A stretch of 64,000 nt of DNA. It comes from Gambelia wislizenii. Its lineage: Eukaryota > Chordata > Lepidosauria > Squamata > Crotaphytidae. The stretch spans positions 27,278,501-27,342,500 of the forward strand of contig JAUMIR010000003.1 in the NCBI GenBank assembly GCA_030847615.1. Reading direction: 5' to 3'. Each line of letters opens with the position of its first letter. The first letter of the stretch is position 1. Below the pieces are notes generated by a model. It was not told where the DNA came from. It made no database searches and saw only the letters and a program-made list of their open reading frames with translations. This document shows positions 1-12,005 of the stretch, piece after piece. The position numbers and the translations under genes were made by a program.

Positions 1-480
1 ATAAAATGTGTTTCTGTCCTAGCCAGATGTTTTTCTTTTCTTTTTAACCAGTATTTAAAAGGTTTTAATTAAATGCCAATGGGGTTTGTTCCTGATCTCC
101 AGAAGCTTAGTTTCATCCCTGGAAGAAGCCAATTAACAAACTAATTATGGTGTTGTGCTTGAAGTCTAGCATCCCATGCAGAGAGTCATCAGCACTTTAC
201 TAATTATGCTCGTTAGGCATCCTGATTTATTGACAAATACATGAAAAATTATTTATGCTATAACCTATATGTTCCTCCCTTGTTAAGTGTGGAATATGGC
301 AGTCAGAAAAGAAATGTTTTTATGAAATGTTTCCTTTATCTGTTTTTTATGTGTCTTTTTAGGAGTTTGTATAGTTTTGATGAAAATATCTCTTTCCAGA
401 GGATTTAAACTATGTGAATGATGAGGCTGAAGATGAGGGATAAATCTGGACACAAAGTCACTTCCAAGTTTATTGTAGAC

Positions 481-611
481 CAGTGGTTCTCAGTCTTTGG
501 TTCTCCAGGTGGACTTCAACTCCTATAGGCCTTGCCTAGTATGTCCAATGGTCAGGGGTTCTGGGGGTTGAGACTGAAAATAACTGAAGGACCAAAGGTT
601 GAGAACCACTA
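481..611. mobile_element. hAT-like MITE with 8-bp target duplication
   Basis: The left end starts CAGTGGTTCTCAGTCTTTGG and the right end is the near complement, finishing GTTGAGAACCACTA. Flanks are TTGTAGAC (473-480) and CATTAGAC (612-619), an 8-bp target duplication with two differences. This pairing and duplication size are typical of non-autonomous hAT transposons. It has no coding capacity. Confidence 0.75.
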
Positions 612-630
612 CATTAGACTAAGGACTTTA

Positions 631-839
631 TCACACTACACTGTTATAGTGTTATTATTCCACTTTAACTGCTATGGCTGCCTCCTGTGGAATTCTGGGG
701 TTTGTAGTTTGGTGAGGCACTAGAGCTCTCTAGCTGAGAATGCTAAATGTCCCTCCCTAAACTACAAATCCCGGGATTCCACAGGGGGTAGCCAGAGCAG
801 TTAAAGTGAAATAATGGTGCTATAACAGTGTAGTGTGAT
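631..839. repeat. Long foldback repeat (MITE family A, copy 1)
   Basis: Outer arms TCACACTACACTGTTATAG and its complement, ending at 839, enclose a second pair containing CACTTTAACTGC and GCAGTTAAAGTG. The whole unit is a long imperfect palindrome. Related copies occur at 3429-3622 and 29790-30425. Probably a non-autonomous DNA transposon; I could not fix a target duplication or superfamily. Confidence 0.7.
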
Positions 840-1802
840 GATCTCCTAAGAAAGCATAGCAATTTTATGGACAGAAACCAATCAATAGCTAGTAGAATCA
901 ACTGATTGTGTCATTTGTTGAAGAAAATGAACCTCTTGAAATTCTCCACACTATTTGTGGCTGACAAAATAGGGAGCAACATTTCACCAGATATTCTCCA
1001 TGGGAAAGATCAGTTCCCTCAACAGTTTTTCAGGGTTGAAGTTCACCATTAGCTGTGTAGCCTAGCTTCTTCCTTTCCCCCTAAATTGTAAAAGGAGGAA
1101 AATAGCATGCCTTAAGCATGCTGCTAATGAATGCTCTAGCTGTGAACAATTAAATCAGGTGAATAGCTCTTATCTAACTTCCGTGCATATTATGAAGGAA
1201 AAGAGTGGTGCATTTAAAACTTGAGAGTCTTACTGTAGAATTCTTACAGAACCAAAGCTGGAGAATCCATATTATAATTCAGGGTCCAGTTCCATCACTT
1301 GTTTCTATCATTTTTCTGGCCTCTTGGAACAGATAATAATGGTTTTGTAGGTTAGATATGAAGTGTGAGGGACATAGCTCTTCTCTTCAGATCCCTGAAG
1401 AAAGGAATTAAATCTAAGGGAAGGACCAGAACCAATAGCTCTCAAAGACTGTGCCACCAGTATGTAAGTGATATGTTTAGAGCAGAGGTGAGGAAAGTAT
1501 GGCCCATGAGCCACATGTGGTCCCAAAACTATTTTTGTGGTCTCCAAGGATCTCTGTATCCCCAGCTTCCCAGGTTTTTTGGAAGAGGTGAAGGTTTCCC
1601 CAAGTGCCAGTAGTGCTCCTAAAGCCTCTAGGTAAAACCAGGTGATATACTGACCATAGTAAAGATGAACTCAATGATGGCATGTAATATTTTACTTTAT
1701 TTTATTTTAAGTATTTCTGCATCACCTCCCAACCCACAAGGGCTCCTGAGCTGATGAACAAATAAAAGCTAATTACAACGATGCAAAGATAAAAAAATAA
1801 AG

Positions 1803-2299
1803 GTATCAGTTCTGGACATCACAATTCAAAAAGGATATTGAGAAATTGGAGCGTGTCCAGAGAAGAGCAACTAAAGTGGTGAAAGGTCTGGAACGAGGCC
1901 TTATGAGGAAAGACTTAGGGAGCTGGGTATGTTGGAAAAAAGATGGTTAAGGGGTGATATGATAGCCTTGTTTAAGTATTTGAAAGGGTGTCACATTGAG
2001 GATAGAGCAAGCTTGTTTTCTGCTGTTCCAGAGACTAGAACACGGAACAATGGATGCAAGCTCCAGGAACAGAGATTCCACCTCAACATTAGGAGGAAAT
2101 TTTTGACAGTAAGAGCTGTTTGGCAGTGGAACACACTCCCTCGGAGTGTGGTGGGGTCTCCTTCCTTGGAGGTCTTTAAACAGGGGCTGGATGGCCGTCT
2201 GTCAGGGATGGTTTGATTGTGTATTCCTGCATGGCAGGAGGTTGGACTGGATGGCCCTCGTGGTCTGTTCCAACTCTACAGTTCTATGATTGTATGATA
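1803..2299 (+). mobile_element. CR1 LINE, 3' end
   Basis: 5'-truncated CR1. The reading at 1929-2216 (ending in [16 protein letters not shown] and then LDGRLSGMV) is the C-terminus of CR1 ORF2, and the 3' UTR has GGTTGGACTGGATGGCCCTC and ends in degenerate ATTCTATGAT repeats, the CR1 hallmark. The frame near 1895 is broken by a small deletion, so no intact ORF2 end remains. Confidence 0.88.
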
Positions 2300-3428
2300 A
2301 TACCCTTTAAAAACTCCTAAAAGCAGTCTTATAACAATCCTAGAATCCAGTATCTAATCAGTTTTAATAATAAAAAATATTCCTTGAATAGGTGACTTGG
2401 AAAAAGGAAAAAACAGATCTAGCTTAATCTCCTTATAACAAAACTAGCTTGAGGAAGTGGGTTTAACAGTTTTAGATAGCAGTAACCACATCTCTCTCTG
2501 AGGTTTCCTGTCTGGGCCTAATTTGCTGGAAACAAGGGCAGGGCCAAGAAAATTGCTAGTATCCCAGAATGTTTAGGCATTGTGTTTTAATATGTTAAAG
2601 ATTAGGCAGTGTCCTAACTTTTTAGAAGACTAGTGCTGGTGGTGCATTCAGGAAGATGTGTCATGAAATAGATTGCGAATCAAAAAAGTACCATAAATAT
2701 TAGAAGAAAAGGATTGTTAAAGGCTGATGTGCTCTAATAAAATTGTTAAATATTTCATATGTCTATTTCATATGTTCCAGTTTTAAATAGGAGCCATAGG
2801 GAAATACAGCTCTAGACACACTTACATGTGGCCTGTTCTGTTTAGACACCAAGCAATAAATAAATTAACAGGAAGTGGGTGAGAATTTTAAAATATGATG
2901 GGAGAAATGCTGTGTGATTGGAGACAGGGAGGGATGTGAAAGCCCACATCTCACTCAGCTCTTAACACATGCTGATATCATCTCTCATTTCATATACCTG
3001 TATACCAATTCTAGGCTTTAAAACCTCCCTGTCTGTCATTTCTGTGACATTGGGTGACTACTGAAAATGGCTTTTTACACTTGCATAGAGCAGGGCAGTT
3101 TTAAAATGCATCTGTAATGAATCAGCTATCCAGGAAAGAAGAAATGTGGTACTGGTAGATATCTCCCCACAGTTTATCCAGATCATGTGGAGAATCACAT
3201 GCAGGTGTCCCACAGTGAGATGGGACATGATGAGCATATGGTAAACAACCACTGATAGCGTGTTGTTTTATTGTTGCTTCTACATTAATGGTTTATAGGT
3301 GTAGCGACCCTTTCAAGTCTGTACTTTATAAAATCTGACTTGACTTTTCTGAATTTTAGGCTACAGTCCTGAGCAAAACTAATTAAACTCATTGTGGCTG
3401 ACTTCTGAGTAGATGTAGGCTGCCAACA

Positions 3429-3622
3429 CTGCAGAAATGATGCATTTTGACACTGCTTTAACTGCCATGGTTCAGTGCTATGGAATCTTGGGATTTATAG
3501 TTTTGTGAGGTATTTGGCCTTCTCTGTCAGAGAGCTCTGGTGCCACAGCAAAATTCAAATCCCAGGATTCCATAGCGTTGAGCCGTGACAGTTAAAGCAG
3601 TGTCAACTGTATTATTTCTGCA
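3429..3622. repeat. Long foldback repeat (MITE family A, copy 2)
   Basis: Arms run inward from CTGCAGAAATGATGCATTTT and outward again to ATTATTTCTGCAG, with inner arms GACACTGCTTTAACTG and CAGTTAAAGCAGTGTC. The interior shares AACTGCCATGG, GGGATTT and TAGTTT motifs with the copies at 631-839 and 29790-30425. Confidence 0.68.
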
Positions 3623-6378
3623 GCATGTCAGCAGCTGTAATGTCCATAAGACCGTATTCTTATGGTCCTAAGGAGCAGTTTTCTAGAATAGTGCTGCCGT
3701 AGCTGATCCCTGAAGAGTTTCCAGGAAAGAAACAAACAGTTGTAGCCAATGGGCACCAATATGTTACTGGTCCCTAGCACATTGAAAAAAAGAAATTGTT
3801 CGTCTCCCCATTAGATAGCCTGAGAAGCACTGTTCTAGAGGATATCAAAGGTCCATGTTATCCAGTACGCTGGACACAGTTAAGCAGGATTGGTCCAGCT
3901 GCCCTGCTGCCTGAGGCAGGAAGCAAACTGCCACATTAGACACAGCAGTGTCCCTGCTAGAGGAAAATGCAGTGGTGGTGACAGCCACTCTCATCCAAGA
4001 AGGAGGCAGTAAACTAGGTACCCTTGGCAGAAGTGGTCATAACCATATTCGCAGGAGAGTACTGCAGCAGTCCCCACCACTACCCATACTGTCATAAAGG
4101 AGGAAGATGTAGCGCCAATCATCCCAACACCTCATAAATCTCATGATGTCTCCATTTCCAGTCCACAGGGCAGAAAGGAAGAAAGATGGAGCAGCGGTCA
4201 TGCTCCTACCCCTGTCTGTCTGAGTAGGGAGAGGAGGTACCCCTTTTCCCACTGGAAAGGAAGATGGAGGCAGTTATAGGGCCTATCTAAATGGTGAAAG
4301 TAATATGAATGGCATACAGACAGAAGGCGATACGTCTGTATAGACATTCACACAAATATGTGTCATTAGGAAGGGGGGCAGTGAAATCCACCGCAAAGTC
4401 CATGCGCGTAGCGTCTGGGGCTTCGTCCAGATTTTTAAAAAAGCTCTGTATGACATGCAAATGCATTATTGTTTGGACGATCACATTTGTGCAGATACAG
4501 ACAGGCAGTACACTCTGATTGGCTGGACAAGCATGGGGGGCAGGGTTAGTAAAGAGGGAGAGTGCCTGTTGCTACCATGTTGATTTTCAGCTAAGCAATT
4601 TCTGGTAAGTCGATCAAATGGCAATCTTATACTCTCTTTTTATTTTTTAAAATACAAACTATTGCATGTGTGCACTATGGGAAACCTTTTTTTTTTAATT
4701 TTTATTTTTTTAAAAAAAAATTGTGAGTAAATCACTTGTGGCTGCTATCTTTGCTAGGGGGTTATGCAGAGTTGGGGGGGGGCTCTTTTGACCGTGAAGA
4801 TAGGTTGCATCATTGCCAAAACTCGCCTTTTCAGATGTGTTCATATTCCCCTCCCCCCATGTATAGACGGGACCATAGTCTCTGCTCCTGGAGAGAGTAC
4901 AGCAATGTCAACTTTCCAGAGACAGTTTGGGATGAAGATTGAACATTTGCCAGCACCAGTATCCTGCCACCTGAGGCAGTTGCCTCGTGGAGGCTAGTGT
5001 CAGAGCTGATCCTGTAATTTAGTAATGTTTAATTGGAGTCCATCTCATTCATAACAGTGAAACAGGCTGCGGCTATGGCTATTTGAAGTCCCATTGACTT
5101 GATAAGGTTCCTTCTTGTTAGATTGTGTTTTCTGTCTGCAACAGCAGCCAGCCTGTTTATCGCTGAGAAAATACAGGAGTGTATGTCCCAGGGAGGACAA
5201 AGCAAGGTTGTTTGTCCTAAGAACCTGGCCTTGTGAAGTCTCCTGTCCCTGAATAAGGCTTCTCTAACTCATGCCCATCAATAGACCTGTCCTACTTGAA
5301 CTTCCTCCTTGATCATTTTAAATCTTTTCTTCCATAAAGGCATGCCAATCTGATTATCATGTCATGATAAGGATATGGAAGAGTAAATATGGTCCACCCA
5401 CTCCCTATGTTCAGTGTCAGATATCAAAATGATATTAATTGCATGAATCTGTATCACATTAGTTCCTAATAGTGTCCATTCTGCTGAACAACTGATATAT
5501 CCCATGTTCAAGGGAACAGATAGAATCCAGAAGAGATGAATAAGCTCTTGGTTTTCAAGAGCTCTTTCTGCCAAGTGGAAAATTTTGGGAGAGCACAGAT
5601 TCTGCTTGTACAGTGGGTCTGTTTTGTAAGCACGCATACAAACAGGCAGATGAAGCTACACATCTTCATCAAGATAATATTGATGTTTATTTAAGGTTCC
5701 AACTCTCACTTTTCTCTGTGTTTTTTTTTCCCGAAAAAAAAAGTAAAAGCAATAAAAACAGAATCAAAGCTTTACTGGCTTTGTTATTCACCATTTTGTA
5801 ACACTTGGAAGTTACAACTACAGTGATGTAATGGGTTATAAATTTCTAAAGCCTGAAGTTTTACTGTTTTTTGGAAACCTGGTTTTTCAGAATGTGCTTA
5901 GCACAGAAAAATATTGTTATTAAATCACTCCTTACTAGGAGGTTTTGTTTTCGTTTTTGTTTCCAAAGGAATAGCTGTTTTGTGTTTTGCAGCAAAAACA
6001 ACAGGGTTATGTCGCATCTCAAAGACTACCAAAATTACTACAGCCTGGACGTGCTTTAATAAATTTCATAGCATTTTAAGGTGCTACATGACTCTTGGGA
6101 TTGTTTTCTTGTTATTTTTTAATTCCTACTATTTTAGGTTTTAAAGGAATGGACCTATAGCTCACTGGGAAAGTACATGGTTTACATACTGAAAAGCCAA
6201 ATTTAGACATCTGGTCAAGAATTTCATGAAAACTCTAGATTATTTGTCATAAATTCACTGTAAGCAAATTAGAAACTATACAGAAAATACTAGTCTTAAA
6301 AATAATGAGCAACTTTTCATTGTTTACACCAAGGGTGAAAATATGTATCCCTCCAGATGGTGGACTGCAGCTCCTAGC

Positions 6379-6382
<4 letters not shown>

Positions 6383-6416
<34 letters not shown>
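6383..6416. repeat. (CT)17 microsatellite
   Basis: An uninterrupted run of CT dinucleotides directly abuts a rearranged LINE fragment. Confidence 0.95.
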
Positions 6417-6418
<2 letters not shown>

Positions 6419-6645
6419 CTTTTCTTCGCAAACGAAGATTCAGGAGGAGGCATGGAGACACACTATCCACAATGCTGCAGCCTTATTTGAGAACTCACAA
6501 CGAACAAGTCTTGAAGAGAAGTGACAACGCAGAAAGAATCACAACCCAAAAACATCACCCAAGGAGACCTGCTGTGCTTTTTGCAACCGGACTTGTTTAT
6601 CTCGGATTGGCCTTTTTAGTCATCAGCGCGCTTGCAGAAACCTAG
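6411..6645. mobile_element. Rearranged LINE 3' fragment with inverted tail
   Basis: Bases 6413-6445 are the reverse complement of the 3' tail of the LINE at 10186-10928. From 6446 the sequence switches to the + strand and follows that LINE (matching 10681-10877 there), ending near 6645 before the natural tail. So the tail sits inverted at the 5' side of the fragment. The coding frame is broken. A CR1 end follows directly. Confidence 0.75.
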
Positions 6646-6654
6646 CTTTCCACA

Positions 6655-6815
6655 CCGCGTGGTGGGGTCTCCTTCCTTGGAGGTCTTTAAACAGAGGCTG
6701 GATGGCCATCTGTCGGGGATGCTTTGATCAAGATTTCCTGCGTGGCCGGGGGGTTGGACTGGATGGCCCTCGTGGTCTCTTCCAACTCTGCAATTCTATG
6801 ATTCTATGATTCTAG
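6655..6815 (+). mobile_element. CR1 LINE, 3' end fragment
   Basis: Begins within the ORF2 C-terminus (GTGGGGTCTCCTTCCTTGGA) and ends in three ATTCTATGAT-type repeats at 6813. It has the typical GGTTGGACTGGATGGCCCTC block. Too short to code for anything. Confidence 0.85.
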
Positions 6816-7744
6816 TGCGGACTAAAGTTCGTGTCACCTAATCCCCCCTCGCCCTGGATTTATGTAGAGAGAGAAATCATCCATTTTTTTTTTCTTGGAT
6901 GGCTGCAGTAATTTAACAACCATTAGCTTAACTGATTTGGTAAAAGTGAGGTATACTGTTTCTATTTTCTGTTTGTAAATATCCATGTGGTATCAAGGAA
7001 GCTTCAATTGGAGGACAGAATGCTGAGCTTGATGAGTTGTTTTGATCTGGACATGGCACTTCACACAGAATGATCTGTTGCCTTACTGGAAAGGTAAAGT
7101 ATAAAGATCTCGAAACATAGCAACATCAGACCATTGCAGCCAGCTTCTCTTTAATTTAAGCTGGTAAGGATGGAAATGTTTTGTGGATTTTAGGACAAGC
7201 TGAACAGCTGTCTAAATTAAGATAGGACCATGGAAATCTTATATGGTCCTGTCTTAATTCAGAGCTGACAGCTGCTCTGCTTGTAAATGGAATGAATAGT
7301 TTCTGTGAAGATGGAATGTAATAAATTGTGATTTCAGTCATACACATAGTTGGCTTAACTGAAATCAATGGGATGGGTAGAGAAAGGAAGAAAAAAAAAT
7401 AATAATCACCTCCTTGTTAGTGTTGCAAATTGGGGCTGGTGGTTGTAGTTGTTCAGTCACATGGTCATAAGCACATAAGCCATGCTTTATCAGACCAATT
7501 ACCTATTGGAGTCCTATATCTGTTTCCTTTGGTAGCCAATCAGATGCCAGTTAGAAGCCCTGAAGCAGGGTATGAGTGCACTACCACTTTTTTGTCATTG
7601 TTTTTAGGGACTGTTGCCTCTGACCCTTGGAAGCAATATGTGGTCATCGTGGTTAATCACTGTTGGTACTCTTATCCTTCATGAATGTGTTTAGCTGCTG
7701 CCTTAAACTCCATGGATTTTGTCTGTTCATTTGTCTGTCTGTGC

Positions 7745-7860
7745 ATATGATGAAGTACAGTATATTCGTTTATGAAAGTTTATGCTACAACCTTCCTTTT
7801 CTCAGTTTCAAAGGTGCTACAGTATCCTTTTGCATACAGATCCAGACTAACACAGCAATG
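7745..7860 (+). repeat. Degenerate dispersed repeat with hammerhead-like core
   Basis: Contains ATGATGAAGT, then TTATGAAAGTTTATGC, then a 3' part with TTCAAAGGTGCTACA and CAGATCCAGACTAACACAGC. I recognise this as a repeat common in reptile genomes, in which TGATGA, a short stem and GAAA are spaced as in a hammerhead ribozyme. The copy is decayed, and I do not know its Repbase name. Fragments sharing GGTGCTACA lie near 6090 and 15870. Confidence 0.45.
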
Positions 7861-10185
7861 TCTTTGAATCCATGGATCTGTATAATTGCCATCTAAGATG
7901 GTGATCATCATCACATCTTGTGGGGCTCTTCCTTCAGTGGTGGTAGAGAGTACCCTTTGCAATCTCTGAGTGAATTGTACACACAGTGTCATAAGTTGCA
8001 GTTTGGTTCACACTTAACAGTAAGCCAAGTTGTGGTTAATTGAATTCTAGCTTCTTCTGCCTGAACCACTCCTTACAAATAAACTTTTTTTAAAAAATCA
8101 GTCACAAATAACAATTAAAAGCCATGGTTTGCTGTTAGCTTATGAACTCTGCCTTGTTTTAAACCTTAACTGTTTGTTACATTCAAACCAAGACTTCAAC
8201 TTTTCCCTGGCTTGGTTCCGCAGGTGTCTACCTTGAAATATGAGCTCGCAAATGTGCAGAGAGAGAGAAAAAAGACAAGAAATGGGGAAAATGAACTATG
8301 ATTTGTTTGATCATCTGTTGGACAATTTGTGGTTACAGTGACAAGTCATGGATAACCTAAATCATGGCTTAATGCAGGGGTCATAATCGTGAGGCCTTCA
8401 AGATGTTTTTCAACTGTACCTCCTATCTTTCCTCACCATTGGCTCTGCTGGCTAGGTCTGTTGAGAGCTGTAGTCCCAAAACATATAGAAGACTGCATGA
8501 TTTCCACCCCTAGCTTAATAGCATGTGCAAATGCATCTATGTTGGATTTTTTTGTGGGAGAACAGGGATGAGAGAGCCCATATTTTTCTGTTCTGTTCTA
8601 CTCCATCCCTTTCTTGTGCTACAGTAGAAAAAACATGCATAATCAGATTGAAAATTCTAGCTTTTGTGATTTATTACCATATCACTTGATACATATTGGC
8701 CACATTTTGATGTCTGTCACAGTTTAGAATTCCTTTGGGCACTCATTGACTTATATTAACTGATTTTGCTTGTTTATAATATAAGCACTCAACATTCTTT
8801 TGCTCTCCTGGTTTTGCATTATGTACAAAAGGAGTAATCCCCCCTTCCATTATATACATTTCAAAAATAAACAAGCCATCATCTTCCAGTTTAGAGAGCT
8901 AGAGGGGAAAATGAAGTTTGGAAGCGATGATTATATCTTTGGAATCCATGCAGTAATCTACGTGATTGCAAAAAGTATTTTCTTTGCCATTTCCCTTTGC
9001 TCTGTTACAAAAGGAAAGGACATAGATAGCTTTGTCCTAGGTATTGATATTCCACTATTTGACTCCACATGGTTGAAAATGTTTTTTGAGATGCTAGCCA
9101 GCAGGCATCATTCAGCAGTCAAAGCACTTTAATACAAGATCGGAAGCATCTTGTTTTCTTTGAGAGATGTACACATTTCCATTCTAAAGGATAGTGTAAT
9201 GAAATCCAGTGCATCACTTTAAGCAAGTTTCCACATAGTTGGAACCTCAATTTTTCCAGTTACCACAGGAATCTGCATTGTTATATACACTGGTGCTGTA
9301 AATCCTGCCTTGATTTGTCTCCACACAGTAAATAAGGTAAATTTTATTAACATTCTCCTTGATACAAACAGTTGTGAGATAGTAGTTTTTGGGTTTGGGG
9401 TTGATCTCAGAGATGATTTGTGCATTTTCATGAGTGGGGTTTTTTTGGGGGGAGGACTTCAGTAAAAAGTGTAATATTAAAAAAATGTGATAGTTGCTTT
9501 GTAGTTAAAATGGGGACACTGGGTAGATTGTTGGCATCTTTGCAGTCCTCTTCTGCTTGACGTATGCATGTGTGCACCTAGCTTCATAAAGGTGAAAAGA
9601 TACTAGCTTTGCAGAGAGATGGGAGTTTTATATAAAATATATTTTATGCAAATCACAGATGCCACAATTAAAATCATACACCATTGGGGTGCCAGCCTTA
9701 TACTGGTGGGGTGGTAGACACTGTCTTGCTGTGCCAAAATGGTCAGTCCCCACTAGAATTTTTGGCAATGGTGTTATATCTTCACATCCCTAACATACAC
9801 CTCTTTCTGTCACTTTTGACAGTCCTTTGAACTCTGACAGTAGGGACAGTCAAATATTATGTGGATGAAGTACTGTATAGTTGAAAACTAAAGGGAGGTT
9901 TTCTTCTTCTAATACGGGCAGCTTATACTTTTAACACAAAGTAAAGCAAGCAGGGAGTCTAAATAGATTTGGCTTGATCACCCAATTAACTTTCATTTAA
10001 ATTGCCATCAGTCCTACTTCTGTATCACCACACCTTCCCCAAAGACTTATGCATGAAAACCTGAAAGTCTAAAAGGGAGGGTGTGCATTGAGGTCAGAGC
10101 CTGGAAAAGCTACTTTTCTAGTATACAGCTCCTAGAATTCCCCAGTCAGCATGGCCATTATAGCTGGGGTATTCTGGTAATTGTA

Positions 10186-10928
10186 GATTACCAGAATAGA
10201 TTAGCAAAGCCATATAGTGCATTTGGAAGACTTCACAAAAGAGTCTGGAGCAATAAACACCTGAGGCAAAGCACAAAAATCAGTGTGTATAGAGCCATTG
10301 TACTGTCTATCCTCCTTTATGGATCTGAAACATGGGTCACCTATCGCCACCACCTACGACTCCTCGAGCGCTTTCATCAGCGCTGTCTACGTACAATCCT
10401 AAATATACACTGGACTGACTATGTGACGAATGTTGCTGTCCTTGAGCAAGCAGGGATCACCAGTATTGAGGCCATGATATTGAGAGCACAGCTGCGCTGG
10501 GCAGGGCATGTTTCTAGGATGGAGGACCATCGCCTCCCAAAAATACTACTCTACAGTGAACTCACCATGGGTCAGCGTAAGAGGGGCGCTCCAAAAAAGC
10601 GATACAAAGACTCCCTGAAACAACATCTCAGGCTCGGCCAAATTGATCACCAACAATGGTCCGCCCTGGCCTCACATCGGGAGGCATGGAGACGCACTAT
10701 CCACAATGCTGCAGCCTTATTTGAGAACTCACGTCGAACAAGTCTTGAAGAGAAACGACAACGCAGAAAGAATCACAACCCAAAAACATCACCCAAGGAG
10801 ACCTTGTGCTGTGCTTTTTGCAACCGGACTTGCTTATCTCGGATTGGCCTTTTTAGTCATCAGCGCACTTGCAGAAAGCGCGAGATGAGTCCTTCCTGAA
10901 TCTTCGTTTGCGAAGAAAAGCCAGAGTA
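10186..10928 (+). mobile_element. 5'-truncated RTE-like LINE with 15-bp target duplication
   Basis: ATTCTGGTAATTGTA occurs at 10171-10185 and again at 10929-10943, an exact 15-bp target duplication. There is no poly-A tail; the element ends just after a hairpin, TCTTCGTTTGCGAAGA. It encodes the C-terminal part of a reverse transcriptase. The clade is uncertain (RTE or RTEX is my guess). The perfect duplication and open frame suggest a fairly young copy. Fragments of the same family are at 6411-6645 and 61313-61478. Confidence 0.8.
10195..10899 (+). pseudogene. LINE reverse transcriptase C-terminal fragment, open frame
   Basis: The frame is open from 10081 to 10899, but residues upstream of about 10195 come from the flanking repeat. 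It reads YSAFGRLHKRVWSNKHLRQS, then LLYGSETW, then QLRWAGHVSRMEDHRLPK and RGAPKKRYKDSLKQH, the thumb and C-terminal region of a non-LTR retrotransposon polymerase. A zinc-knuckle-like CAFCNRTC with a following HQRTC lies at the very end. The catalytic palm (YADD box) is missing, so the fragment cannot act as a polymerase. About 235 residues remain without a stop or frameshift. Confidence 0.8.
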
Positions 10929-11623
10929 ATTCTGGTAATTGTAACCCAAAAAGAAACTTTGATTTGGGTGACCATCTCAGTCCCCCACACTGCCTATTGC
11001 ACAGCATTCCCAATTATGTAGGACACCTCCAGTCATGCAGCCATATGTACACGGATGTCCTCCTTTTCACACCTTGTGCTCCTCTCTTGTAAATATGTGG
11101 GTTGTGTCAGTGAGGGGCAGCAGTGTTGGCAACAGGAATAACAGTGTAATGACACTCCTTCCTCCAGGTGTTTCCTCTGTGTGTGAAGGGAATTGGTGGA
11201 AAGGATTTTCAAGTGATCTCCCTCGCCCTACCTCCACGGACTGAGGGCTTAGATTCTGTACATTAGATCTACTTGAATATATCTGAAATTTACTGTCAAC
11301 TTATTCAGTGTGGCGAGAGAGTGTGTGTGTGTCTGTATACAAATTTGAAAACTCCTTTTAAGTGTGTTATTTCCAAAGTCCTTTCTATTATTTTTTAATT
11401 GTATGTTTTGAATTACTTTAATGTTAATTCAAAGAATAATTATATTTTAATATTAAGCTTTTGTATATTTTAGTGATAATTTTACATTTGCAAATCACCT
11501 CAAGTCCTGGTTCTGGGAGAAAATGGGATGGAAATACAATTGTTAAAAATAATAATACTAATTATCATTGTCATCCAGAACTTTTTTGATTACAAAAATA
11601 ACACTGCTTGGAACACACTATAT

Positions 11624-12005
11624 TAGTGACTCCTAACCTTTTCTTAACCAGGGACCCCTTTAAATATCTTTTGTTGCTGTGGATCCCCAAGACTTAACTC
11701 AAGATTCATCATCACCATCATCATCACCATCATACAAATACAAATAATACAACAATTACAACATTCATTAAACCTTCCCTCAAAGGCACTGGGGGGGGGG
11801 AGAGACTTTTCTCCTGCTTCTTCCTGCAAGTTTGTGGCTGGGGCAGATTGAATGGCAGCCAGCCAGCCTTTGCCTTGGCTCCTGTCACACGGCTGCCCCA
11901 CTGTGGGAAGTAAGTTTGGCCAAGCAGTCTTCAGGCCTTCCTGGACCCCCTGTGAGGACATTACGGCTCCCTGGGGGTCCTTGGACCACAGGTTAAGAAC
12001 CACTG
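11624..12005. mobile_element. hAT-like MITE with 8-bp target duplication
   Basis: The left end TAGTGACTCCTAACCTTTTC pairs imperfectly with the right end GGTTAAGAACCACTG. Flanks CACTATAT (11616-11623) and CACTACAT (12006-12013) form an 8-bp duplication with one change. The interior carries an ATC/CAT microsatellite (11706-11733) and a G run. Confidence 0.75.
11706..11733. repeat. ATC/CAT microsatellite
   Basis: Interrupted trinucleotide run (TCATCATCACCATCATC type) inside the hAT-like MITE. Confidence 0.85.

Larger units (their letters stand above)
10108..10966. repeat. Foldback MITE split by a LINE insertion
   Basis: The left arm (10108-10145, with CTACTTTTC and CTAGAATTCCCCAG) and the right arm (10165-10185 plus 10944-10966, with CTGGGGTATTCTGG and AAAGAAACTTTG) are complementary if the LINE at 10186-10928 and one target copy are removed. 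The family is unidentified; a related single arm lies near 34850. Confidence 0.55.

Noticed and set aside
4295..4520. Possible CpG-containing promoter or exon
   Set aside because: A few clustered CpG only; opposing open frames are short, with no splice or promoter pattern I could support.
11644..12003. 119-codon antisense frame
   Set aside because: Contained in a hAT-like MITE with a trinucleotide repeat; Met/His runs come from the microsatellite.
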